From positions 1-34,838 of the forward strand of contig WRKM01000028.1 of the NCBI GenBank assembly GCA_009778065.1: 34,838 bases of DNA, written 5' to 3'. The position numbers and the translations under genes are program-made. Shown piece after piece: positions 25,150-33,957 of the stretch. This DNA is from Oscillospiraceae bacterium. GTDB lineage: Bacteria > Bacillota > Clostridia > Oscillospirales > Ruminococcaceae. Within the stretch, counting starts at the first letter, position 1; the number at the start of each line of letters is the position of its first letter. The notes under the pieces are model-generated. The model was given only the letters and a program-made list of their open reading frames with translations. It was not told the DNA's origin and did not search any database.

Positions 25150-25996
25150 TCAATTTTCTACCGTTGTTGCGTTAGGCTCTTTTGACGGAGTACATTTGGG
25201 TCACGCCGAGGTAATTAAAGCAGCGGTCTCTCAAAACAAATATATCCCTGCGGTTTTTACTTTTAGAAACGCCTATAAAAACACCTTAAATATTATAGAC
25301 ACCGGAACAAAACATCATATCCTTTTAACCTTGGGAATAAAGAAATTATACATTTATGATTTTGAGCGGCTGAGAGATTTTTCCCCCGAAGAATTTGTCG
25401 CCGATATATTAATGAAAGAGCTTAACGCAAAAGCCGTCTGTTGCGGTTATAATTTCCGCTTCGGAAAAGGCGGCTGTGCAGATGCAAATGAACTGGCGCG
25501 GATTTGTGGGGAATTTGACATAAAAACTATTATTGTCCCGCCCGTAAAGATAGATAATCTGCCTGTAAACTCGACACATATACGCAAGCTAATCGCAGAA
25601 GGAGATATAGAAAACGCAAACAGATTTCTCGGACGCGAACTGAGCTACGAATTAGAGGTTGTCGGCGGAAACAAATTAGGAAGGACTATAGGGTTTCCCA
25701 CAATCAATCAAAATATGCCCGATGGCTGTGTTATCCCGCTTTTCGGGGTTTATAAGAGCAGGGTTGACGTTAAAGGTTGTGTGTCGGACGGCATCACCAA
25801 CATAGGCGTTAAACCCACGGCGGGAGAAAATAATAAAGTAACCATAGAAACACATATTTTAGGTTGCGGCGAAGATTTATACGGAGAAATTATTAAAGTA
25901 AGCCTTGTTTCTTTTATCCGCCCCGAAAGAAAATTCGGCTCGTTTGAAGAATTAAAGCAACAAATAAATAAAGACTTAGAGGTGGCTAATGGATAG
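25133..25996 (+). CDS. ribF: Bifunctional riboflavin kinase/FAD synthase
   Basis: 287 residues from a GTG start just after GAGGAG. The nucleotidyltransferase half has GSFDGVHLGH (about 15-24), FGKGGCADANEL and NSTHIRKLIAEGDIENANRFLGR. The kinase half (from about 165) has GGNKLGRTIGFPTINQ, FGVYKSRV and TNIGVKPT. It makes FMN and then FAD from riboflavin. It overlaps truB upstream and gltX downstream by 8 bases, so all three are probably one transcript. Confidence 0.95.
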   Translation: MNLAINQFSTVVALGSFDGVHLGHAEVIKAAVSQNKYIPAVFTFRNAYKNTLNIIDTGTKHHILLTLGIKKLYIYDFERLRDFSPEEFVADILMKELNAKAVCCGYNFRFGKGGCADANELARICGEFDIKTIIVPPVKIDNLPVNSTHIRKLIAEGDIENANRFLGRELSYELEVVGGNKLGRTIGFPTINQNMPDGCVIPLFGVYKSRVDVKGCVSDGITNIGVKPTAGENNKVTIETHILGCGEDLYGEIIKVSLVSFIRPERKFGSFEELKQQINKDLEVANG

Positions 25997-27371
25997 AATA
26001 AGAACCCGCTTCGCACCCAGCCCTACGGGTTTTATGCACTTGGGTGTGTTACGTACCGCGCTTTATGCGTGGCTCTACGCCAAAAAGAACGACGGAAATT
26101 TTATTCTGCGAATTGAAGACACAGACAGAGCGCGTTATGTCGAGGGTGCGGTTGAAGTGATTTACAACACCCTGAAAACCTGCGGGCTTTTCTGGGACGA
26201 AGGACCCGACATAGGCGGAGATTACGCACCCTATATTCAAAGCGAGCGTATGAAAAGCGGTTTGTATATGAAATATGCTTTAGAGCTGATTGAAAAGGAT
26301 GCGGCTTATTATTGTTTCTGTCCCCCCGAAAGCGAGAATTGCCCCTGCCGCGATTTAAAGGGGGAAGCAAACGAATCACAGCCTGCCGAATTTGTAATAA
26401 GGCAGAAATCCCCGAAAGACGGCGAAACCTCTTTTTACGACAAAATATTCGGGGAAATAACCGTCCCCAATTCGGAAATTGAAGACCAGATTTTAATTAA
26501 ATCTGACGGTATGCCCACGTATAACTTCGCGAATGTAATCGACGACCATACAATGAATATAACCCATATAATTCGCGGAACCGAATTTTTGTCTTCAACT
26601 CCTAAGTATATTTTACTTTATGAGTCGCTCGGGTGGACGCCGCCTGCGTTTATCCATGTTGCGCCGATAATGCGGGATTCTTCTCACAAGCTGTCAAAGC
26701 GCGAAGGCGATGCTTATTTCAGTGATTTTACAGAAAAGGGCTATCTTGTTGAAGCTGTTATAAATTATATAGCCCTGCTCGGCTGGGCGCCGGGCGGCGA
26801 AAATGAGTTTTTCACGCTTGATGAGCTTGCGGACGAATTCGACTTAAAGGGTATATCAAAATCACCGTCAATCTTTGACGAGACAAAAATGAGAGCGATT
26901 AACGCACATTATATCCGAAACCTCTCTCCCGAAGATTTCAAGAAGTTAGCGCTGCCTTATATCGGTGAACACAAAATTGATTATGCTCTTCTCTGTGCGG
27001 CGTTACAGCCCAGAGCAGAGGTCTTGAGTGATATAACGCCGCAGGTCGACTTTATCGAAAAGGTTTGTGCTTATGAGATTGATTTATACAATAATAAGAA
27101 AATGAAAACATCACCCGAAACCGCTCTCGTTGCACTCAAAGAGGCTGTTTGCACGTTAGAAAAGCATGAGTTTAACCGTGACAGTCTTTATAACGCATTT
27201 AAAGCGTCGGCAGAAGAGTCCGAGGTTAAAATCGGATATTTTCTGTACCCGTTGCAGGTCGCACTGACCGGAAAACAAGCCGCACCCGGCGGCGGTCTCG
27301 ACATATGTATAATGCTCGGAAAAGACGAATCCATTAAAAGAATAAAAGAAGCTGTCGAAAAGTTATCATAA
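25989..27371 (+). CDS. gltX: Glutamyl-tRNA synthetase
   Basis: 460 residues, slightly short for the family. FAPSPTGFMHLGVLRTALYA has the class I HIGH-type motif (here HLGV) and HKLSKREGD the KMSKS motif. LRIEDTDRARYVEGA and VIRGTEFLSSTPK are glutamate- and acceptor-binding signatures. A Cys109-x-Cys111 and Cys118-x-Cys120 set in the connective region could bind zinc, as in some relatives. It charges tRNA-Glu, and in clostridia often tRNA-Gln for amidation. It overlaps ribF by 8 bases, an uncommon neighbour for gltX. Whether it also charges tRNA-Gln cannot be told from this sequence. Confidence 0.95.
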   Translation: MDRIRTRFAPSPTGFMHLGVLRTALYAWLYAKKNDGNFILRIEDTDRARYVEGAVEVIYNTLKTCGLFWDEGPDIGGDYAPYIQSERMKSGLYMKYALELIEKDAAYYCFCPPESENCPCRDLKGEANESQPAEFVIRQKSPKDGETSFYDKIFGEITVPNSEIEDQILIKSDGMPTYNFANVIDDHTMNITHIIRGTEFLSSTPKYILLYESLGWTPPAFIHVAPIMRDSSHKLSKREGDAYFSDFTEKGYLVEAVINYIALLGWAPGGENEFFTLDELADEFDLKGISKSPSIFDETKMRAINAHYIRNLSPEDFKKLALPYIGEHKIDYALLCAALQPRAEVLSDITPQVDFIEKVCAYEIDLYNNKKMKTSPETALVALKEAVCTLEKHEFNRDSLYNAFKASAEESEVKIGYFLYPLQVALTGKQAAPGGGLDICIMLGKDESIKRIKEAVEKLS

Positions 27372-27401
27372 TCTTTTGTACAGAAAGGACATGGGAAAAT
27401 A

Positions 27402-28358
27402 ATGATAGAAGTACAAAACCTCTCTAAGAGTTACGGTAGCAATAAGGCGGTCAATAATATCTCGTTCCGTGCCGAAGAGGGTGAAATTCTCGGATTTTTA
27501 GGACCGAACGGAGCGGGTAAAAGCACCACTATGAATATTTTAACAGGGTATATTTCATCGACTTCGGGGCGTGCCTTGATTGACGGAATCGACATTTTAG
27601 AAGAGCCTGTCGCCGCAAAAAAAAGAATCGGGTATCTGCCGGAGATTCCGCCGCTCTACCCTGAAATGACGGTAGACGGTTATTTAAAATTCGTATATGC
27701 CTTAAAAAAATGCAAGCTCCCGCGTAATTCTCACCTTGGTGAAATATGCGATTTAGTAAAAATATCCGATGTCCGCGGACGAGCAATCCGCAACCTCTCA
27801 AAAGGCTATCGCCAAAGAGTCGGATTAGCACAAGCACTCGTGGGTAATCCCGGAACTCTGATTCTTGACGAACCTACTGCCGGACTTGACCCTAAACAGA
27901 TTATAGAAATACGCTCGCTCATCAAAAAGCTCGGTAAGAATCACACAGTCATATTATCCTCGCACATACTGCCGGAAATTCAGGCAGTATGCGACAGAAT
28001 AGTTGTAATAAATAAAGGGGCAATCGTTGCCAATGAGAAATCGGCGGCTCTTGCGACGGGGCTTTCGGACTGTCTTTCGCTCAGGATTCGCGTAGAGGGA
28101 AGCGAGGCGGAAATAAAAAAACTGCTCGGCGGTATTCATCAAATTAAACGTATAACCCCTCTGCGAGAAGCGGAAAACGGAGTTCACGAGTTTGATATTG
28201 AGCCGAAAAAGGGAGAAGATGTACGCCGCGAAATCTTTAAAAAATTAGCGTCACGAAACTATCCGCTTTTAATGATGAAGTCGAATGAGCTGACGCTTGA
28301 AGAGGTTTTCTTAAAACTTGTGACAGGGGATATTTACGGAGGGAAAGGAGTAGAATAA
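27402..28358 (+). CDS. ABC transporter ATP-binding protein (GldA-like)
   Basis: 318 residues, AGAAAGGA upstream. Walker A GPNGAGKST at 34-42, Q-loop region GYLPEIPPLYPEMTV, signature LSKGYRQRVGLAQAL and Walker B TLILDEPTAGLDP; the switch His is in LSSHILPE. The C-terminal third is an accessory domain. With the next three genes it forms the common bacterial set of ATPase, ABC-2 permease, GldG-type intramembrane protein and DUF4340 protein. In gliding Bacteroidetes the first three resemble GldA, GldF and GldG; in Firmicutes the substrate is unknown. The stop codon overlaps the permease ATG by one base. Confidence 0.9.
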   Translation: MIEVQNLSKSYGSNKAVNNISFRAEEGEILGFLGPNGAGKSTTMNILTGYISSTSGRALIDGIDILEEPVAAKKRIGYLPEIPPLYPEMTVDGYLKFVYALKKCKLPRNSHLGEICDLVKISDVRGRAIRNLSKGYRQRVGLAQALVGNPGTLILDEPTAGLDPKQIIEIRSLIKKLGKNHTVILSSHILPEIQAVCDRIVVINKGAIVANEKSAALATGLSDCLSLRIRVEGSEAEIKKLLGGIHQIKRITPLREAENGVHEFDIEPKKGEDVRREIFKKLASRNYPLLMMKSNELTLEEVFLKLVTGDIYGGKGVE

Positions 28359-29062
28359 TGCTCGCTATTTTTAAAAGAGAAACAGGCGCGTACTTTACCT
28401 CGCCCTTGGGTTATGTTTTTGTTGCGGTCTGTATATTGACTTCGGGACTGTGGCTTTATCTCAGTGCTATTGCTGTCGGTTCCGCAGATTTGACGGCTGT
28501 TTTTCAATTTATGTATTTCGTTTTATTAATCATAGTACCCGTGTTGACAATGCGGCTTATGTCTGAGGAGAAAAGGCAAAAGGCAGACCAGCTTTTGTTA
28601 ACCGCTCCCGTAAGCCTCTTCGGACTCGTCGCAGGTAAGTTTTTTTCGGCATATACGGTCTTTCTGCTCGGAGTGAGCATACTCCCCGTTTATGGTATTG
28701 TTCTTTCGTTTTTCGTAAAGATTTCGTGGATGACGCTCTGGGGGAATTTTGTGGGACTTTTATTACTCGGCGGAATTTATGTCGCTCTCGGACTGTTTGT
28801 ATCCGCACTGACCGAAAACCAAATGATAGCCGCTGTCGGCAGTATGTTTTTAAATCTGACCATATTCTTACTGAACACATTAGCGGCGGTCATCCCCATA
28901 CAGTTCATCTCGAATATACTGAGAAGTATATCGGTGTTTGAGCGTTACAGGCAGTTCACTCTCGGCATTTTCACTCTGCCCAATATCTTGTTTTTCATTA
29001 CGGGAGCGGCGATATTTATGTTTTTGACCGCGAGAGTTTTAGAAAAGCGTCGTTGGGCGTAG
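28358..29062 (+). CDS. ABC-2 permease (GldF-like)
   Basis: 234 residues with six membrane helices (about 15-38, 50-70, 95-120, 130-152, 160-182 and 205-226). FKRETGAYFTSPLGYVF and LRLMSEEKRQKADQLLLTAP are characteristic of the GldF/NosY branch of ABC-2 permeases. It shares one base with the preceding ATPase gene, so translation is coupled. Confidence 0.88.
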   Translation: MLAIFKRETGAYFTSPLGYVFVAVCILTSGLWLYLSAIAVGSADLTAVFQFMYFVLLIIVPVLTMRLMSEEKRQKADQLLLTAPVSLFGLVAGKFFSAYTVFLLGVSILPVYGIVLSFFVKISWMTLWGNFVGLLLLGGIYVALGLFVSALTENQMIAAVGSMFLNLTIFLLNTLAAVIPIQFISNILRSISVFERYRQFTLGIFTLPNILFFITGAAIFMFLTARVLEKRRWA

Positions 29063-29110
29063 CGAAAATCGACAGTTAAATAAGTCAGTAATAATATGAA
29101 GGTGGTTTAA

Positions 29111-30700
29111 ATGTCAGAAGATAACAAAAATCTTAATAATACCGAAACAGAGCAGGAGTCCAAGGAAGACTCGCTGACTACCCCCGTTTCCGAAAAGCTT
29201 AACCTCAGAAAGTTAAAGCATGGCGGGTTTTCGGCGGCTCTGACGCTAATTTTTATCGCGGCGGCGGTTCTTTTCAACGTCGTCTTCGATTTATTAATCA
29301 GTCGTTTCAATATTCGGTTTGACCTGTCGGAACGCGGACTTTACAGTATAGAAAAAAGCACCTATGAGTATATATCTGCTCTGGATGATACGATAAACTT
29401 CTATTTTTGCAGTCCTGAAGAGGCTTTTACAGGACGCGGACAGGTATATTTGCAGGTTTATGAAACAGCGCGAAGATTTGCCGAGGCTAACAAAAATACT
29501 AATATTTATTTCGTAAATAGATTAACAGACCCCGCATTTTCGGCAAAATACGGCGGGAATCTTACCGACTCCGACGTTATAATAGAGTCGGAGAGAACGG
29601 GACGATATCAGGTTGTACGCGAAGCAGATTATATCATCTTTGAGTATTTTTTAAACGGCGAACAAATTACCGAGCAGATGGCTTTTGAAGCGGCTTCTTT
29701 CGGGTTGCATGAGCTTTTGCACCGCGATGTAAGCGCAGGGACGGAACAGGCATTCTTATCAGCGGTCATGCGCGTATCTGATACAACGCCCGTCAGAGTA
29801 GCTTTTTCAAACGGCTTCGGCGAACGCGGTTATGAAGCGATGGCAGAATTGCTCAGTCTCAACGGTTATTTAATTGAGGAAATTGACCTACTGACAACAG
29901 CGGTTATTGACCCCGATTTAGATTTTTTGGTTGTTTTTGCTCCAACATTTGACCTGAGTACGAGCGCTTGTGAGGCGGTTAATAACTGGCTCGATAATTC
30001 GGGAGTATACGGAAAGAGTATGCTTTACTTCCCTTCTATGGAGTTACTTGATGCACCGAATACAGATTCTTTACTGGCGCAGTGGGGAATGTGGGTTGAA
30101 CCCGGCTTTATCGCACAGTCTAACCCCGGCTATTCCTTCCATACAGACGAATTCGGGTTTACCCAGTTCATCAGAGCAACAGGAGAGGCTTTTGCCGAAG
30201 GAATAATTGAGCGTTCTTTGGTCGCAACATATATTAAACCTGTGTGGATTTCAGAGAATGTTTCGTCCTTATCTACCACACCTTTGCTTATCACTTATGA
30301 TGGTTCATGGGTGTTCCCGTTGGTAGAGATAGAGGAAGTAGATGATTGGTTCCCTGTTGACGAAGTGCTTTGCGTGGCGGCTATGGGTCGTAAATCACGC
30401 TTTGAGGGAACAGAACACCTATCAAGCCGTATGATTGTATTCGGTTCGCCCGCATTTTTTGTCGGAGAAACCTTAGATAACGAGCAGTTCACAAATGCGT
30501 TGTTGCTCCTTAATGTTTTCGGTGATTTAAGCGGCAGAAGTGATATAGCCGCCCGTGTTATGCCTAAATCTTTTATATCTGCGAATTTCGATATAACCAC
30601 GGCTCAAGCGAATGGGATTGCAATAACTTTTGTCGCAGTGATTCCTCTTATTATTATTATAACGGGGTTAGTTGTGTTTTTCAAAAGGCGTTATCGTTAA
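29111..30700 (+). CDS. GldG-type ABC transporter auxiliary protein
   Basis: 529 residues. Cytoplasmic, polar first 35 residues, one membrane helix (about 38-60), then FNIRFDLSERGLYSIEKSTY, the start of the large extracytoplasmic ABC_transp_aux/GldG domain. A second helix lies at about 503-524, followed by KRRYR. The topology matches GldG: both ends inside, the large domain outside. It likely shapes substrate recognition for the permease encoded just before it. Spacing to the neighbours is 48 bases upstream and 11 downstream. Confidence 0.85.
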   Translation: MSEDNKNLNNTETEQESKEDSLTTPVSEKLNLRKLKHGGFSAALTLIFIAAAVLFNVVFDLLISRFNIRFDLSERGLYSIEKSTYEYISALDDTINFYFCSPEEAFTGRGQVYLQVYETARRFAEANKNTNIYFVNRLTDPAFSAKYGGNLTDSDVIIESERTGRYQVVREADYIIFEYFLNGEQITEQMAFEAASFGLHELLHRDVSAGTEQAFLSAVMRVSDTTPVRVAFSNGFGERGYEAMAELLSLNGYLIEEIDLLTTAVIDPDLDFLVVFAPTFDLSTSACEAVNNWLDNSGVYGKSMLYFPSMELLDAPNTDSLLAQWGMWVEPGFIAQSNPGYSFHTDEFGFTQFIRATGEAFAEGIIERSLVATYIKPVWISENVSSLSTTPLLITYDGSWVFPLVEIEEVDDWFPVDEVLCVAAMGRKSRFEGTEHLSSRMIVFGSPAFFVGETLDNEQFTNALLLLNVFGDLSGRSDIAARVMPKSFISANFDITTAQANGIAITFVAVIPLIIIITGLVVFFKRRYR

Positions 30701-30711
30701 GGAGTCAGCAA

Positions 30712-32208
30712 TTGAAAAAAATAAGTAAAAAAGTAAAGACATTAATTTTCTCGTCATCGGGGCTTGTGATTTTAGCGGCGGTGTTATTACTTCTCAAGCT
30801 TACGGCGGACGAAGAATCGACTCGTGATGATATTATTTCCGAACCCGAACTTCCGCACATTCACTTTACAGAGCTTGACGCCGAAGAAGTGAGAATCATC
30901 AGCGTAAAAAACGAGTTTGACGAGTATATGATTGCATGGGGTCTTTCAGACAGATTCATGGTTTCCGGTCTGCTTAACGCCCCTCTTAATGAATCCCGTC
31001 TGCATACGGCGGCACGTTATGTTTCCGGATTTTGGGTAAGAGATATTGTAGAGGAAAATGCCGAAAACCTTGAACAATACGGACTTGGAGACACGGCAGT
31101 TCAGGTGAGTGCGGTATTTAAGAATGATGAGACTATTAATATTTATATAGGGGATAAAACCCCTACCGCCGAGAACATGGCGTTTGTCCGCGTTGGTGAC
31201 GATAACAATGTGTATATTGTATGGTCGTATATGGTAGACATGTTCAGAGAAAGCAGTCTCCAATTTGTTTCGCTTGATATAACCGGAGATTATTACTCTG
31301 TAGGCTCCCCACAGATTGAAAAGCTTACAGTCGAAAGGCTCGGAACTGAAAGATACGTTATTGAACTCAATCCCGATGTTTTTACCGAAGAAATAGTTTT
31401 TAATCCGCACATATTCGTTGAACCTGCTTATGCCTTCGGACTGGAGGTTGACGCAACGAGGGGGCAGTCCGTTATGCACGGTTTATTCGGTCTTACGGCG
31501 TCTTCTGTCGCTTATGTGGGCGAGGGTTTACCGAGAAATCTACCCGAAGATTCGGGCTTCGACGGCATTTTTGACGAACCCGTAGCTTATGTCGAAATGA
31601 TTATTGACGGGGTAACTTATACCCTGCTCGTGGGTGAGCGTGCCGTAATGCAAAACGAGAACGCCGAAGACATTCTTCTCGGATATTACGCCTTTTTCAG
31701 TGAACAACCCGATGTTCTGTATGTTATTCCGCCCGAAATGCTTACCTGGCTCAACTTTGATGTTGAAAGTATTATGGCTGTAATGTTTATCCGCCCTTAT
31801 ATTTATACTGTTTCAGATTTTATTATCGAAACGCCGTCGCGGGTGTTGAATTTCCGCTTTGCCGGCGACAGCCGTGATAATGAGGTTTATTACCTTGATG
31901 GTGAGCCTGTCGATACTTCGGCTTTTAAAGACCTATATATTTATGCAATATCCGTGAGTGCGACGGGGCTTTGGAGCGAAGAGCCGAAAGAGTTTGAAGT
32001 TGAACCCCTTCTCGCACGTTACACCTTCAAATACCGAGACCGGAGTAAACCCGACACCACGCTTGAATTTTATGACGCAGGCAATATGACAGGCGTTGTT
32101 GTATTGGACGGCAGACCGTTATTTACCGTGAGTTTAATGTATTTGAACCGTCTCGAACAGAATATAGAAGCGTATCTAAAGGGCGAACCCATTATTAACT
32201 CGTGGTAA
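30712..32208 (+). CDS. DUF4340 protein of the GldG-type ABC system
   Basis: 498 residues from a TTG start with AAGGAG seven bases upstream; no ATG start fits. One N-terminal membrane helix (about 10-28) anchors a long extracytoplasmic part, which carries LEQYGLGDTAVQVSAVF and NIYIGDKTPTAENMAFV, the repeat-like pattern of DUF4340. The segment VTYTLLVGERAVMQNENAED looks like a second copy of that pattern. This family regularly follows GldG-type genes. It is probably the outer partner of the complex; its molecular role is unknown. Confidence 0.82.
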   Translation: MKKISKKVKTLIFSSSGLVILAAVLLLLKLTADEESTRDDIISEPELPHIHFTELDAEEVRIISVKNEFDEYMIAWGLSDRFMVSGLLNAPLNESRLHTAARYVSGFWVRDIVEENAENLEQYGLGDTAVQVSAVFKNDETINIYIGDKTPTAENMAFVRVGDDNNVYIVWSYMVDMFRESSLQFVSLDITGDYYSVGSPQIEKLTVERLGTERYVIELNPDVFTEEIVFNPHIFVEPAYAFGLEVDATRGQSVMHGLFGLTASSVAYVGEGLPRNLPEDSGFDGIFDEPVAYVEMIIDGVTYTLLVGERAVMQNENAEDILLGYYAFFSEQPDVLYVIPPEMLTWLNFDVESIMAVMFIRPYIYTVSDFIIETPSRVLNFRFAGDSRDNEVYYLDGEPVDTSAFKDLYIYAISVSATGLWSEEPKEFEVEPLLARYTFKYRDRSKPDTTLEFYDAGNMTGVVVLDGRPLFTVSLMYLNRLEQNIEAYLKGEPIINSW

Positions 32209-32308
32209 GAGTAAGAATCTATAAAAAGAGCTTTATTTGTTTTAAAACAATAAGTATAAGAGAAAAATTTTTCATGGTGCGTTAACGCCGGAAAGGGAGG
32301 GTTTTAAA

Positions 32309-32581
32309 ATGTCTGATTTTTACACCTACAAAGGTTATCCGTTAGTCAGAAAGGGTAAGCAGATTTATTACGGTAACATGTCCGATGATTATGTCTGCAT
32401 GATAACCATAATGCACACACAAAAAATAAAGGGGCTTGAAGTAGCGGATAAGGTTAAGGTCATGCTTATGCAAACCGCCGAAGATATTGACCCCGGTCAA
32501 ATGGTCGTCAAAAACATCGACAGGAGCGGTCTTTATGAGGCTCTCGAGGTGGCTTATACCTGGCTCAGTAAAACAAAATAA
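32309..32581 (+). CDS. Small conserved-looking protein of unknown function
   Basis: 90 residues with GGGAGG eight bases before the ATG. Soluble, no signal peptide. Begins MSDFYTYKGYPLVRKGKQIY, contains VCMITIMHTQKIKGLEVADK with an alternating hydrophobic pattern suggesting beta strands, and ends in an amphipathic helix (LYEALEVAYTWLSKTK). I recall similar short proteins in clostridia but no function. It is separated from the ABC set by 100 bases that hold a 10-base palindrome (GCGTTAACGC, 32279-32288). It is the last gene before the terminator. Confidence 0.7.
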   Translation: MSDFYTYKGYPLVRKGKQIYYGNMSDDYVCMITIMHTQKIKGLEVADKVKVMLMQTAEDIDPGQMVVKNIDRSGLYEALEVAYTWLSKTK

Positions 32582-32608
32582 TTCCGAATAGACATGGGGT
32601 TTTTACGC

Positions 32609-32642
32609 AAAAAGGGTATCACAATCAAGCGATACCCTTTTT
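32609..32642. terminator. Strong bidirectional rho-independent terminator
   Basis: AAAAAGGGTATC and GATACCCTTTTT form a perfect 12-base stem with a 10-base loop. It lies 27 bases after the stop at 32581 and 44 bases from the end of the leftward Smr gene, and has a T-run in both directions. Confidence 0.92.
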
Positions 32643-32686
32643 CCATAATAAGCTTATAATTTTTGAACTTGTTTTTCATAAAGGAC

Positions 32687-32926
32687 TTATTCCTTTAAAT
32701 AAATAGTCGTCTGCCCATCGTTCGCGAAGCAGGGAACAATATCAAGAATACGTTTAGAGCGTACTCGTCTACGCACGGTATCGCGTAGAACCGTACCATT
32801 GTTACATCCGTGAATCACTATAATGCTCTCACACTTAGGCGGCGCAAGCCGTATTTCCCGCTCAACACGCGCTTTCGCCTGGTCGCCTGTTAAGCCGTGA
32901 ACGTCTATTGTTTTTGATTTGGTCAT
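32687..32926 (-). CDS. Stand-alone Smr-domain protein
   Basis: 79 residues. KTIDVHGLTGDQAKARVERE matches the N-terminal DLHG motif and IIVIHGCNNGTVLRDTVRR the HGxGxGxLRxxV motif of the Smr domain. The domain is known from the C-terminus of MutS2 and from free-standing proteins, where it nicks DNA or cleaves RNA. It is short, so only the minimal domain is present. It is the second gene after the HTH protein, 26 bases downstream of it, and probably co-transcribed. Confidence 0.85.
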   Translation of the reverse strand: MTKSKTIDVHGLTGDQAKARVEREIRLAPPKCESIIVIHGCNNGTVLRDTVRRRVRSKRILDIVPCFANDGQTTIYLKE

Positions 32927-32952
32927 ATGCCACCTCTTAAACCAAACCTTAA

Positions 32953-33513
32953 CTATTTCGCAAGCAAGGCAACTACTTTATTATATGTCTCCTGCGCTTC
33001 GTCACTGAGTTTTGCACGGATTAATAAAGCGCGTACTAATAAAAGAAGCGATTCTTCATCAATTATCGGCGCCTTCGTTGTAACCGCAGGTTTAACAGGC
33101 TCAGCGGCGATTTTAACGACACTCGGCTTTTTAGGCGATGCCTTTGCCTTTGCCTTTGCAGGGACGGGGGCAGGAGCGGGGGCGGGCATAGCTTTCGATT
33201 TGCCGGTGCTGCTTCTCTTGAAAAATTCGGCTAATGCGGCGGCATCGCAAGGCTCTTTCTTATCAATCTCGCCGATTAAATAGAGAGGCGAGATGTTCAT
33301 TATTTGCGATAGCGCGATTACAGCTTTCGGTGAAGCCGAGCCGTTTTTGCTTGCACTGTAATACGTAAACTTAGAGAGTCCCGATAATTCTGTAATTTCT
33401 TTCTTCTGCGCCGTCGTCGCCTTTTTAAACGCATCAGGTATACGAATTCTTGATTTTTCCGCATTAACACTGGCGTTGCCTTTTTTTAAAGCCCGTAATT
33501 GTTCCGCTGTCAT
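32953..33513 (-). CDS. Helix-turn-helix protein with Ala/Pro/Lys-rich linker
   Basis: 186 residues from the ATG at 33513 with GGAGG upstream; the 25 extra codons before it overlap the promoter. Residues about 25-80 form a HTH domain (QKKEITELSGLSKFTYYSAS, then SPKAVIALSQIMNISPLYLIGEID). Residues about 95-135 are a low-complexity run of Pro-Ala and Lys-Ala repeats with several lysines. The C-terminal 45 residues form a Leu-rich helix (DEESLLLLVRALLIRAKLS) likely used for self-association. The basic linker suggests nucleic-acid contact beyond the HTH. An 11-base inverted repeat overlaps the -35 of its own promoter. A repressor role is inferred. Confidence 0.75.
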   Translation of the reverse strand: MTAEQLRALKKGNASVNAEKSRIRIPDAFKKATTAQKKEITELSGLSKFTYYSASKNGSASPKAVIALSQIMNISPLYLIGEIDKKEPCDAAALAEFFKRSSTGKSKAMPAPAPAPVPAKAKAKASPKKPSVVKIAAEPVKPAVTTKAPIIDEESLLLLVRALLIRAKLSDEAQETYNKVVALLAK

Positions 33514-33559
33514 AATAAAATTCCTCCAAAAAAGTTTGTTTTGATACTTGATATTTTGA

Positions 33560-33610
33560 ATTATAACACAAATATCGCAATTTGTCAAATTTTATTTTAA
33601 AAATTTGACA
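33560..33610 (-). promoter_or_regulatory. Sigma-A promoter with overlapping 11-base inverted repeat
   Basis: On the minus strand, TTGACA (33588-33583), 17 bases, then TATAAT (33565-33560) with TG-T before it. On the plus strand, TGTCAAATTTT (33583-33593) and AAAATTTGACA (33600-33610) are a perfect inverted repeat with a 6-base spacer; the left arm includes the -35. It looks like an operator, possibly bound by the HTH protein just downstream. Confidence 0.82.
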
Positions 33611-33659
33611 TATTTTTTATAAACTTTTCATAGGAAGGGGCTACGGCATCTAATCATAT

Positions 33660-33731
33660 CTATCTACCCCTAATCTGCATAAGTGTATATCCTTTAGTCA
33701 AATACCATGTTCCACCTTTAGTAAATAGCAT
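33660..33731 (-). other. Short frame overlapping the end of the immunity-like gene, possible remnant
   Basis: A 23-codon frame from an ATG inside the last codons of the preceding gene reads MLFTKGGTWYLTKGYTLMQ and ends IRGR. It is -1 to the upstream frame and has no ribosome binding site of its own. The composition looks protein-like (aromatic, Gly, Lys/Arg tail) and it sits in an array of overlapping gene fragments, so it may be another orphan module end. Chance is not excluded. Confidence 0.3.
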
Positions 33732-33957
33732 CAATAACGACATCTCCCCATATATTTTCAATAGAAACACCATTTATTTTTCCATTTAACAGCAAATCAT
33801 TTGCTGTTTTAAAAGTTTGGTAATCAGGATTATTATATTCGGTTATATACCAACCTTCTTCGTTATGGCTAAATGAGTATTCTTTATCAGAATACGAGAA
33901 CTCCACTTCGTGTCCGCGTTTTAAATACTTTCTTAATAAATTATAAGAAAAATTCAT
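33718..33957 (-). CDS. Small acidic protein, probable immunity protein of a polymorphic toxin
   Basis: 79 residues with AGGAGG upstream of the ATG. Begins NFSYNLLRKYLKRGHEVEF, then EYSFSHNEEGWYITEYNN, a beta-strand-rich core, and YQTFKTANDLLLNGKINGVS near the end. I recall many proteins of this pattern in Firmicutes beside toxin genes. Its ATG overlaps, as ATGA, the stop of a frame whose product reads like a toxin C-terminal end. That coupling is how polymorphic toxin-immunity pairs are usually arranged. It should be cytoplasmic and bind its cognate toxin. The target is unknown. Confidence 0.6.
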   Translation of the reverse strand: MNFSYNLLRKYLKRGHEVEFSYSDKEYSFSHNEEGWYITEYNNPDYQTFKTANDLLLNGKINGVSIENIWGDVVIDAIY

